Shown here piece after piece: positions 1 through 6,138 of a stretch of 7,469 bases of DNA. A program made the translations under genes and the position numbers. Numbering within the stretch: position 1 is the stretch's first letter; each line of letters starts with the position of its first letter. Below the pieces are notes generated by a model that did not search any database, had not been told where the DNA came from, and saw only the letters and a list, made by a program, of their open reading frames with translations. The stretch comes from Chloroflexota bacterium (GTDB lineage: Bacteria; Chloroflexota; Anaerolineae; B4-G1): NCBI GenBank assembly GCA_011046405.1, contig DSAR01000055.1, forward strand, positions 1 through 7,469. The letters are read 5' to 3'.

Positions 1-137
1 CGGCCAGGAGGTCGCCCGCCTGCACCTTCTGATCGCGCTGGACGAGCAGGCGGCTCAAAGAGCCGTCGGCGCGGAAGAAGAGGTTGGCCTGCTCGTCCAG
101 CGCGATCAGAAGGTGCAGGCGGGCGACCTCCTGGCCG
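1..137. repeat. Perfect 50-bp inverted repeat (fold-back) at the window edge
   Basis: Bases 1-50 are the exact reverse complement of 88-137, with a 37-base loop (51-87). The stem reaches the window edge, so it may be longer. The reverse complement of 51-87 joined to 88 onward encodes NLFFRADGSLSRLLVQRDQK in frame with the adapter, a normal first lipoyl half. The + strand reading across 51-87 (AVGAEEEVG) is not. This suggests that 1-87 is the gene's own upstream sequence joined in inverted orientation, most simply a chimeric read or contig-end assembly artefact. A natural palindrome is possible but less likely. Confidence 0.9.
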
Positions 138-1174
138 AACTGGAGATGGCCGACCTGCAGCGGGAGTTGGCGGCCGCCCAACTCGATTGGCAGCAGGCGC
201 AGATCGAGAGCCGCCGCCAGATCAGCCGCACCCACGCCGCGCTCCAGGAGGCCGAACTAGCCCTGGAGCGGGCCAGCGCGCTCGACTCGACCGTGGTGCA
301 GGCTCGCGTCAACCTCGAGCGCAGCCAGGACGCGCTGGCCCTCGCCCAGCAGGCCTACGATCAGGCCCGGGATCCTGCCCGCGATTGGGAACTGCAAATA
401 GCGTGGCGGGCGGAGGCGTTGAAAGCCGAACGAGAGGCGAGCGAGCGGGCCCTGACCGACGCCCGGCGCAGCCTGGAAGCGGCCCGGGCTGCCTACGGCG
501 ACGTCGTCCAGGAGCGATCCTACGAACGCCGCCAACTGGAACTGAACGTGAGCAAGGCCCGATTGGAATACGAGGCGGCCCAGGACGGCCCCGATCCCCG
601 GCTGCAACAGAAGGTGCAGCAATTGGAGGCCAGGGTGGCCGAACGCCAGATCGTGGCCCCCTTTGACGGCGTGGTGTTGAGCCTATCGACCACGCCCGGC
701 GATAGCGTCCCCGCCTATCGGACCGTGCTAGCCATCGGCGATCCCTCAGAACTGGGTCTGCGGGCCGACCTCTCGGCCGAACAGGTGAGCGACCTGACCG
801 TGGGAATGGCGGCCATCCTTGCTCCGGCCAACCATCCCGGCCAGACCTTCACCGGCGAGGTGCGCCAACTCCCCTACGGCTGGGGCGGTGACGTCGAGGA
901 AACCGACCGCGCCACCCACGTCACCCTCGGCCCCGACGCACCGGAGATGGATCTGGGCGCGCTGGCGCGGGTCACCATCGTGCTGGAAGAGAAGGAAAAC
1001 GTCCTGTGGCTGCCGCCGACCGCCCTTCAGACCTTCCGCGGCCGCACCTTCGTCATCGTCGAGACGCCAGGCGGCGCCCAGCGGCGCGTGGACGTGAACA
1101 CCGGCATTGAGGGCGACGAACGAGTCGAGATTGTCTCCGGTCTGGAGGAGGGACAGGTTGTCGTTGGACAGTAG
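89..1174 (+). CDS. HlyD/MacA-like adapter subunit of an ABC exporter, 5'-partial
   Basis: Extracytoplasmic adapter (membrane-fusion-protein family) that would work with the permease and ATPases downstream. Counting from the GTG at 113, residues 1-14 are the end of a first biotinyl-lipoyl half (VQAGDLLAELE). Residues about 15-177 form a long Ala/Glu/Gln/Arg-rich alpha-helical coiled-coil hairpin. Residues 178-213 are the second lipoyl half (QIVAPFDGVVLSLSTTPGD), 214-295 the beta-barrel, and 296-353 the membrane-proximal domain (LWLPPTAL ... GLEEGQVVVGQ). The GTG at 113 is not a credible start because it sits in the middle of the lipoyl motif. The frame is open back to base 2, but bases 1-87 look like an inverted fold-back, so authentic coding is taken from about 89. 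The true N-terminus (membrane anchor or signal peptide) is missing. The stop at 1172-1174 overlaps the permease start. Family and partial state are seen in the sequence; the substrate is unknown. Confidence 0.88.
   Translation: MLVQRDQKVQAGDLLAELEMADLQRELAAAQLDWQQAQIESRRQISRTHAALQEAELALERASALDSTVVQARVNLERSQDALALAQQAYDQARDPARDWELQIAWRAEALKAEREASERALTDARRSLEAARAAYGDVVQERSYERRQLELNVSKARLEYEAAQDGPDPRLQQKVQQLEARVAERQIVAPFDGVVLSLSTTPGDSVPAYRTVLAIGDPSELGLRADLSAEQVSDLTVGMAAILAPANHPGQTFTGEVRQLPYGWGGDVEETDRATHVTLGPDAPEMDLGALARVTIVLEEKENVLWLPPTALQTFRGRTFVIVETPGGAQRRVDVNTGIEGDERVEIVSGLEEGQVVVGQ
1144..1152 (+). promoter_or_regulatory. Shine-Dalgarno for the permease TTG start
   Basis: GGAGGAGGG lies 5 bases before the TTG at 1158 (11 before the TTG at 1164), inside the 3' end of the adapter gene. 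There is no ATG or GTG in the permease frame between here and the first transmembrane helix, so this site decides the start and implies translational coupling to the adapter. Confidence 0.65.
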
Positions 1175-4139
1175 TCAGGGTAGAGAAAACAGAGTAGAGA
1201 GGAAAGAGAGGAAAGAGAGCAAAGTAGAGAGAGGACAGAGTAGAGTCACTCTCCCCTCTCTCCTCTCCTCTCTCTCTTCTCTATTCTCTCTCCTCTCCAT
1301 CCTGCTGAAGCGGCTGCGAGCCCATCCAGGCCTGAGCGCCGGCATCGCCGTCGGGCTGACCGTCGCCGTCGCCCTGGCGACCTGCGTGCCGCTCTACGCC
1401 GACGGCGTCGGTCACCGGATGCTGATGGAGCAACTCTCAGGCGAGGAGGTCCGCCCGCCCTTCGCCTTCCTCTTCCGCTACGTGGGCGCCTGGCACGGCG
1501 CGCTGGAGTGGGAGGGGATACAGGCCGCAGACGCCTACCTGAGCACACGCGTGGCCGGCGACCTGGGCCTGCCGCTGCTCGCGCCACCCGTGCGCCACGT
1601 GCGTATGGCCAAGTGGCGCCTCTTCCCGGCCGACGAGGCCGCCTACGCCGGCGCCGGCGAAGCACTGGAGTGGCTTGCCCTGGGCTTCCTGGATCACCTG
1701 GACGCTCACGCCGAGGTGATCGAGGGCTCCTCGTTTTCCTCCCACCCGGTGGAAGGGGCCGAGGAAGAAATCCCGGTATTGATCAGCCAGTCCCTGGCCA
1801 ACCGGTTGGGCCTGCAGGTGGGAGAGACCTACACCCTCTTCGAGCCTTCCGGCGCGGGGACGTCTCTATCTGTCCGCATCACCGGCGTCTGGCGACCGGC
1901 CGACGACGACCCCACCTATTGGCTCTACCCGCCGCGCGCCTTCGACGATGTATTTCTGACCAGCGAGGAGGCTTTTCGCCAGCGCGTGGCCCCTGTTGTG
2001 CGCGGCGAGGTCGATCAGGTTGCCTGGTATTTCGTGGCCGACGGTTCCCAGGTCACCAGCGGCGACGTATCCAGCTTACTGGGCCGTATCGCCGCCGCGC
2101 GGGCCAGGCTGAGCGGGCTGTTGTCCAACGCCGCCCTTGACGTCTCGCCGGAGAGAGCGCTGCAGACCTACCGCCAGACCGCCAACCGTCTCACGCTCCT
2201 GCTTTTTGCCTTCAGCGCGCCCATCGTGGGGTTGCTCTTCTATTTCGTCACCCTGACCGCCGGTATGCTGACCCGCCGCCAACAGCGAGAGGCAGTCGTG
2301 TTGCGCAGCCGGGGAACGACCCGCGCCCAGGTAGCGGGACTGTATCTGTTACAAGGGCTGCTGCTGGGCCTGCTGGCCCTGGCGCTGGGCTGGCCTCTGG
2401 GCCGGGCGGCCACCGGACTGATGGCCCGCACCCGCTCCTTTCTCACCTTCTCTTCTCCCTCCTCTCCCATCTCTCCTCTGACCTGGTCAGCCATGCGCTT
2501 TGGCCTCCTGGCCGTGGCGCTCTCGATTCTGGCTATCGTCCTGCCCGCGCTGGCCATCGCCCGTCACACCATTGTCACTCACCAGCAAGAACTGGCCCAG
2601 GCGCTGCGCCGCCCCTGGTGGCAGCGTTATTTTCTCGACCTGGCTCTTCTCATCCCGGCCTTATACGGTTACTTCCTGCTGCGCGGCCCCGGCGCTCTTC
2701 CCGCGCCGTTCTCCACCCTCTTATCCCCTCTCGCTTCCCTGGCCAAAGGCGACCTGTTCGGCAACCCTATGCTCTTTCTGGTGCCGGCGCTCTTCATCTT
2801 CGCCTGGGCGCTGGTCTTATTGCGCTTCCTGCCTCGCCTGATGCGCGCTCTGGCGCGTCTCAGCCGCCGGATGCGGGGCGCGGTCCCACTCCTGATCTTT
2901 CACGACCTCTCCCGCCAGGCCGGGCGCGTCGCCGGGCCGCTGCTGCTGTTGGTACTGACCACGGCCCTGGCTGCCTTCTCCGCCTCGGTGGCGCTGACGC
3001 TGGATCATCATCTGCACGATCAGGTCTACTACCGCGTCGGTGCCGACCTGCGGCTGGTCGAACAGGGAGAGACCAGCGGCGGCGCCTCCTCGATGTTCGG
3101 CGAGCCATCCGGCACGGGAGCGGCGAATGACGAGAAATGGGTCTTCCTGCCCATCTCCGAGCACATGGAGCTGCCCGGCGTGAGTGCCGCCGCCCGCGTC
3201 GGCGATTACGCCGCCGCGGCCAACCTGGGCGGGCAGGTGGAAAATGGGCGCTTCGTGGGCCTGGACCGGCTGGACTTCCCCGACGTGGCCTTCTTCCGCC
3301 CCGATTTTGCGCCGCATTCGCTGGGCGCGCTGATGAACGCGCTGGCTGCCGACCGCCGCGCCCTGTTGCTCGAACGGAGATTCATGGCCCGCCACGACCT
3401 GCAAATCGGCGACCCGCTGAACCTGACAGTGAACGTGTTGGGGGAACAGGCTCGCGTCGAGTTCGTCGTGGCCGGCGCACTCGATCTCTTCCCCACACGC
3501 TACCCACAGGATGGGCCATTCTTCATCGGCAATCTGCGCTACCTCTTCGAGCGGCTGGGTGGGCTTTATCCCTACGACGTCTGGCTGGCGACCGAACCCA
3601 ACAGTACCGAGGGCATCGTCGCAGCGCTGAACGAGCGCGGCGTGCCGGTGATCAGCGCCCGCGACGCCCGCCAGATCATCGCCGAGGAGCAGCTTCGCCC
3701 TCAGCGGCAGGGGCTGTTCGGCCTGCTCACGCTGGGTTTCCTGGCCGCTGGGCTGCTGACTGTCCTGGGATTGACGCTCCACGCCCTGCTTTCCTTCCGA
3801 GAGCACACCATTGAACTCGGGGTGCTGCGCGCGCTGGGTTTCTCGCGGCGCCAGATGCGCTTCTACCTGGCCGGAGCGCAAGTTATCCTGCTCTTGATCG
3901 GTCTGCTGGGCGGCACCGGGCTGGGGTTGGCCACCGGGCGGCTCTTCATCCCCTTCCTGCGGGCCGAGGCCGGGCTGTATGCGGATACGCCGCCCTTCAT
4001 CGTGCGCACCGCCTGGAACGACGTGGTCCTCATCTATGCTCTCTTCGCCGCCACCACCGTCGCCAGCATCAGCCTGACACTGACACTGTTGCGCCGCATG
4101 CGGGTCTACGAAGCCATCAAGATGGGAGAAGCGGAGTAG
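1158..4139 (+). CDS. Large FtsX/MacB-type ABC transporter permease
   Basis: Membrane subunit of the exporter, 993 residues from the TTG at 1158. This start was chosen for its GGAGGAGGG Shine-Dalgarno and 17-base overlap with the adapter; the frame is open further upstream to a TTG at 1107. Ten likely transmembrane helices lie near residues 62-82, 344-371, 391-415, 447-468, 492-508, 537-559, 591-614, 853-879, 901-927 and 955-978. Two large extracytoplasmic domains occupy about 83-343 and 615-852. Two FtsX-type cytoplasmic coupling motifs are visible: REAVVLRSRGTTRAQ near 377 and ELGVLRALGFSRRQ near 886. The protein therefore looks like two FtsX modules fused in one chain, which would give a single-chain permease serving two ATPases. 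Odd points are a very charged Arg/Glu/Lys N-terminus followed by a Ser/Leu-rich stretch, both encoded by a purine then pyrimidine tract, and a Ser/Pro-rich insert (about 425-441) in the loop between helices 3 and 4. The substrate is not inferable. Confidence 0.9.
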   Translation: MSLDSSQGRENRVERKERKESKVERGQSRVTLPSLLSSLSSLFSLLSILLKRLRAHPGLSAGIAVGLTVAVALATCVPLYADGVGHRMLMEQLSGEEVRPPFAFLFRYVGAWHGALEWEGIQAADAYLSTRVAGDLGLPLLAPPVRHVRMAKWRLFPADEAAYAGAGEALEWLALGFLDHLDAHAEVIEGSSFSSHPVEGAEEEIPVLISQSLANRLGLQVGETYTLFEPSGAGTSLSVRITGVWRPADDDPTYWLYPPRAFDDVFLTSEEAFRQRVAPVVRGEVDQVAWYFVADGSQVTSGDVSSLLGRIAAARARLSGLLSNAALDVSPERALQTYRQTANRLTLLLFAFSAPIVGLLFYFVTLTAGMLTRRQQREAVVLRSRGTTRAQVAGLYLLQGLLLGLLALALGWPLGRAATGLMARTRSFLTFSSPSSPISPLTWSAMRFGLLAVALSILAIVLPALAIARHTIVTHQQELAQALRRPWWQRYFLDLALLIPALYGYFLLRGPGALPAPFSTLLSPLASLAKGDLFGNPMLFLVPALFIFAWALVLLRFLPRLMRALARLSRRMRGAVPLLIFHDLSRQAGRVAGPLLLLVLTTALAAFSASVALTLDHHLHDQVYYRVGADLRLVEQGETSGGASSMFGEPSGTGAANDEKWVFLPISEHMELPGVSAAARVGDYAAAANLGGQVENGRFVGLDRLDFPDVAFFRPDFAPHSLGALMNALAADRRALLLERRFMARHDLQIGDPLNLTVNVLGEQARVEFVVAGALDLFPTRYPQDGPFFIGNLRYLFERLGGLYPYDVWLATEPNSTEGIVAALNERGVPVISARDARQIIAEEQLRPQRQGLFGLLTLGFLAAGLLTVLGLTLHALLSFREHTIELGVLRALGFSRRQMRFYLAGAQVILLLIGLLGGTGLGLATGRLFIPFLRAEAGLYADTPPFIVRTAWNDVVLIYALFAATTVASISLTLTLLRRMRVYEAIKMGEAE
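1181..1299 (+). repeat. Purine tract followed by pyrimidine tract, at the start of the permease gene
   Basis: About 66 bases of nearly pure A/G (1181-1246) are followed by about 52 bases of nearly pure C/T (1247-1298). The two halves are largely complementary (AGAGAGG/CCTCTCT and similar), so the transcript could fold into a long hairpin right after the TTG start. The tract remains in frame, coding a charged stretch and then TLPSLLSSLSSLFSLLSIL ahead of helix 1. It resembles the tracts at 2434-2479 and 4918-5010. Confidence 0.75.
2434..2479 (+). repeat. Polypyrimidine low-complexity insert inside the permease gene
   Basis: An almost uninterrupted C/T run (CTCC, TCTT and TCCC units) encodes SFLTFSSPSSPISPL in the loop between helices 3 and 4. 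It has no stop in frame. Its base composition is unlike the balanced GC-rich codons on either side and like the pyrimidine half of the 1181-1299 tract. Confidence 0.6.
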
Positions 4140-4140
4140 C

Positions 4141-4220
4141 TGGTAGGTTGGTGGGTTGGTAGGTTGGTATATTGCTAGATTGGTATATTGGTAGGTTGGT
4201 AGGTTGGTAGGTTGGTGCTC
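4141..4220 (+). repeat. Ten-unit 8-bp tandem array (TGGTAGGT)
   Basis: Ten consecutive 8-base units fill almost the whole gap between permease and ATPase 1. Five units (1, 3, 7, 8, 9) are exactly TGGTAGGT. Unit 2 is TGGTGGGT, units 4 and 6 are TGGTATAT, unit 5 is TGCTAGAT, and the tenth ends as TGGTGCTC. The array begins 2 bases after the permease stop and ends 11 bases before the ATPase 1 ATG. The coding strand has regularly spaced GG pairs that could form two-layer G-quadruplexes. No promoter or Shine-Dalgarno is evident in the gap. Confidence 0.92.
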
Positions 4221-4231
4221 GCTCATTCGCT

Positions 4232-5173
4232 ATGGAATCGATGATCATTTGTGAAGGATTAGTGAAAATATACCGCGTGGCCGGGCGGGAGGTGGTGGCC
4301 CTGCAGGGGCTGGAGCTGACGGTGGAAGCCGGAGAGATGCTGGGCATCGTCGGGCCTTCAGGGGCGGGCAAGAGCACGTTGATGAACGTCATCGGGGGCC
4401 TCGATCGTCCCTCGGCCGGGCGGGTGCTGGTGGAGGGCGAGAACCTCTCCGAATTTTCCGACGCCGTCCTGGATTGTTACCGCCGCGAGCGGATCGGCTT
4501 CCTGTGGCAGATACCGGGGCGTAACTTGATCCCCTATCTGACAGCGCGGGAGAACGTCGAGCTGCCCATGATCGTGGCGCGCCGGCCAGCCCGGGAACGA
4601 CGCCAGCGCGCCATCGAGCTGCTGGAGGCCGTAGGCCTGGCCGAGCGCGCCAAGCACGTCCCGGCGCAGCTTTCGGGCGGAGAGCAACAGCGGGTGGCCA
4701 TCGCCATAGCCCTGGCGAATCGGCCGCGCCTGCTGTTGGCCGATGAGCCGACCGGGGAACTGGACTCGGCCACCGCCCGAACCATCTACCAGACCTTCCG
4801 GCGGCTCAACGAGACGCTCGGTCTGACCGTCCTCATCGTCACCCACGACCAAAATGTGGCCCCGATGGTGGATCGGGTCGTCTCCATTCGTGATGGCCGG
4901 GTGTCTACGGAGACGGTCAGCGTAGAGCGTAGAGAGTGGAGAGATGAGAATGGAGAGGCGAGAAAAGATGACGACCCGCTCTTCTCTGATGGCTCTCCTC
5001 TCTCATCTGAAGAGTTGGTGGTGGTCGATTCCACAGGCCATTTGCAAATTCCAGAAAGCTACCGGGAACAGTACCGCATTGGGGGACGGGTGCGATTGGA
5101 AGCAGCGGAGGAAGGACTTCTGATCCGCCCGGCGCAGATGGGGGACAAGGGGAAGGAGAGACAAGGTGGCTGA
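4232..5173 (+). CDS. ABC transporter ATPase with C-terminal AbrB-like domain
   Basis: ATP-hydrolysing subunit of the MacB/LolD type, 313 residues; the family is normally about 220-250. Walker A is GPSGAGKST (41-49), the Q-loop Gln is Q93, the signature is LSGGE (147-151), Walker B is RLLLADE with catalytic E172, and the switch His is H205, so it looks catalytically complete. The Q-loop region reads FLWQIPGRNLIPYL rather than the usual FVFQ-type sequence seen in its partner. Residues about 229-259 are a low-complexity charged linker. Residues 262-304 (VDSTGHLQIPESYREQYRIG ... LLIRP) match the AbrB/MazE swapped-hairpin pattern of a short strand, G-x-(hydrophobic)-x-IP, a helix, then a Glu-rich strand. 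The ATG at 4232 lacks a clear Shine-Dalgarno and the ATG at 4241 is an alternative. The stop overlaps the start of ATPase 2. The ATPase call is firm; the AbrB-like call rests on pattern only. Confidence 0.93.
   Translation: MESMIICEGLVKIYRVAGREVVALQGLELTVEAGEMLGIVGPSGAGKSTLMNVIGGLDRPSAGRVLVEGENLSEFSDAVLDCYRRERIGFLWQIPGRNLIPYLTARENVELPMIVARRPARERRQRAIELLEAVGLAERAKHVPAQLSGGEQQRVAIAIALANRPRLLLADEPTGELDSATARTIYQTFRRLNETLGLTVLIVTHDQNVAPMVDRVVSIRDGRVSTETVSVERREWRDENGEARKDDDPLFSDGSPLSSEELVVVDSTGHLQIPESYREQYRIGGRVRLEAAEEGLLIRPAQMGDKGKERQGG
4918..5010 (+). repeat. Purine/pyrimidine palindromic low-complexity insert encoding the ATPase 1 linker
   Basis: A purine-rich arm (4918-4970) is followed by a pyrimidine-rich arm (4977-5008). 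AGATGAGAATGGAGAG at 4942-4957 matches the reverse complement of 4993-5008 at 14 of 16 bases, so a hairpin is possible. It encodes a charged then Ser-rich linker exactly between the ATPase domain and the AbrB-like tail. It shares the word GTAGAGAG with the tract at 1181-1299. Confidence 0.7.
5153..5158 (+). promoter_or_regulatory. Shine-Dalgarno for ATPase 2
   Basis: AAGGAG ends 7 bases before the GTG at 5166. It supports GTG as the start and the 8-base overlap with ATPase 1, implying coupled translation of the two ATPases. Confidence 0.8.
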
Positions 5174-5855
5174 GGTACTGCTTCGGTGTGAGGGCTTAAC
5201 TCGCGTCTACCGGGTGGGAACTCAAGAGGTCGCCGCGCTGCGCGGCGTGGATCTGGACGTCTCGACCGGCGCCTTCCTCGCCGTCACCGGCCGTTCCGGA
5301 TCGGGCAAGACCACGCTGCTGAACCTGATCGGCGGCCTGGATCGTCCCACCGGCGGCGAGGTCTACCTGGACATGCAGCCGTTGAGCGCCCTTTCGGAGC
5401 GGGAGATGACCGAGCTGCGGCGGCGCGACATCGGCTTCGTCTTCCAGTCCTTCGCCCTGCTGCCCACCCTGAGCGCCTTCGACAACGTGGCTCTGCCATT
5501 GCGCATCGTGGGGACGGCCGGGCGCGAGCGGGACGCGCAGGTGTGGCGCTGCATGCGCCTGGTGGGGTTGGAGGAGTGGGCCGAGCACCGGCCTTATGAA
5601 CTCTCCGGCGGTCAACAACAGCGCATCGCCATCGCGCGGGCGTTGGTGCACGCTCCCCGGCTCATCCTGGCCGACGAGCCGACAGGCGAGCTGGACAGCG
5701 CCACAGGACGGGAGATATTGACCCTCTTCCGGCGCCTCGCCGTCGAACAGGACGTCACCGTGCTCATCGCCTCCCACGATCCCCTGGTGCACGAATATAG
5801 CACGCTGAACGTCATCCTGCACGATGGCCAAGTAGAAGCGGTAGACGTCTCCTAA
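5166..5855 (+). CDS. ABC transporter ATPase, MacB/LolD type
   Basis: Second nucleotide-binding subunit, 229 residues, the usual length for the LolD/MacB-NBD/YknY group. Walker A is GRSGSGKTT (42-50), the Q-loop is FVFQSFALLPTLSAFDNVAL (Q94), the signature is LSGGQQQR (146-153), Walker B is RLILADE with catalytic E171, followed by the group-typical PTGELDSATG, and the switch His is H204 in SHD. All catalytic elements are present and there is no C-terminal extension, unlike its upstream neighbour. The start is GTG with AAGGAG seven bases upstream, overlapping the ATPase 1 stop. The two ATPases are clearly paralogous yet different in their tails and Q-loops, so a heterodimer under the two-module permease is likely (inference). 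It is the last gene of the operon; no convincing intrinsic terminator follows. Confidence 0.95.
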   Translation: MAEVLLRCEGLTRVYRVGTQEVAALRGVDLDVSTGAFLAVTGRSGSGKTTLLNLIGGLDRPTGGEVYLDMQPLSALSEREMTELRRRDIGFVFQSFALLPTLSAFDNVALPLRIVGTAGRERDAQVWRCMRLVGLEEWAEHRPYELSGGQQQRIAIARALVHAPRLILADEPTGELDSATGREILTLFRRLAVEQDVTVLIASHDPLVHEYSTLNVILHDGQVEAVDVS

Positions 5856-5907
5856 CCTGGACGAAGCCGCTGCGCTTCCGAGCCAAAGCCAATAGAATCC
5901 TTGCACT

Positions 5908-5936
5908 TTGTCAGGCAACGACAAGCTCACCATAAT
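5908..5936 (+). promoter_or_regulatory. Sigma-70-like promoter match in the convergent intergenic region
   Basis: TTGTCA (5908-5913) and CATAAT (5931-5936) are separated by exactly 17 bases, each one mismatch from consensus, in otherwise GC-rich DNA. TTGTC/GACAA (5908-5912, 5920-5924) forms a small inverted repeat over the -35 box. It would read into the MITE and antisense to the cyclase; no gene lies downstream on that strand. It could be coincidental. Confidence 0.3.
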
Positions 5937-5941
5937 TACTA

Positions 5942-5949
5942 CACGAAGT
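5942..5949. repeat. Left target-site duplication of the MITE
   Basis: CACGAAGT directly abuts the left terminal inverted repeat and is repeated exactly at 6139-6146. Confidence 0.8.
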
Positions 5950-6138
5950 GTAACTGCTCAGCATACGTGTGCAGAGCGGATCACAATCCGCGCCGATGGC
6001 GTGCGCCGATGGCGTGCGCCGATGGCGTGCGCCGATGGCGCATGGGCCATTGGCGCATGGGCCATTGACTGGGTAGAGACGGAAGCCGACACGGACAAGC
6101 CCGGATTGTGATCCGGTGGGCACAAGGTGAGCAGTTAC
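5950..6138. mobile_element. 189-bp MITE with IS66-like ends
   Basis: A non-coding element bounded by perfect 11-bp terminal inverted repeats, GTAACTGCTCA (5950-5960) and TGAGCAGTTAC (6128-6138). These are flanked on both sides by the 8-bp direct repeat CACGAAGT (5942-5949 and 6139-6146). Ends beginning GTAA with 8-bp target duplications are the known signature of IS66-family transposition, so this is most likely a non-autonomous IS66-type derivative moved in trans. A second inner inverted repeat, CGGATCACAATCCG (5977-5990) against 6102-6115, is also perfect. Each of those arms is itself a small hairpin (6-bp stem, 4-base loop). The interior holds two kinds of tandem repeat. No transposase remnant is visible. 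Confidence 0.85.
5990..6066. repeat. Two short tandem repeats inside the MITE (13 bp x4, 15 bp x2)
   Basis: Four 13-base units GCGCCGATGGCGT (5990-6041, the last ending in C) run into two identical 15-base units GGCGCATGGGCCATT (6037-6051, 6052-6066). Each unit is a miniature inverted repeat: CGCC-GAT-GGCG in the first and ATGG-G-CCAT in the second. There are no unique spacers, so this is not a CRISPR array. Confidence 0.88.

Noticed and set aside
113..115. GTG at 113 as the adapter start codon
   Set aside because: It falls in the middle of the first lipoyl half-motif, and the frame continues upstream with matching family sequence on the fold-back strand.
1107..1109. TTG at 1107 as the permease start
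   Set aside because: It gives a 68-base overlap with the adapter; the TTG at 1158 has GGAGGAGGG at proper spacing.
2817..4226. Long open frame (469 codons) on the - strand opposite the permease
   Set aside because: It lies antisense to a clear FtsX permease, begins inside the 8-bp tandem array and gives a Gln/His/Gly-rich product with no domain pattern, as expected for a shadow in GC-rich DNA.
5863..5878. Intrinsic terminator after ATPase 2
   Set aside because: The GAAGC/GCTTC stem is only 5 bp with a 6-base loop and no T-run follows.
5990..6066. CRISPR-like repeats
   Set aside because: Units are directly adjoining 13- and 15-mers without unique spacers, and no cas gene is near.
5908..6111. 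67-codon open frame on the + strand through the MITE
   Set aside because: The product is set by the tandem repeats, starts at TTG without a Shine-Dalgarno, and shows no recognisable motif.
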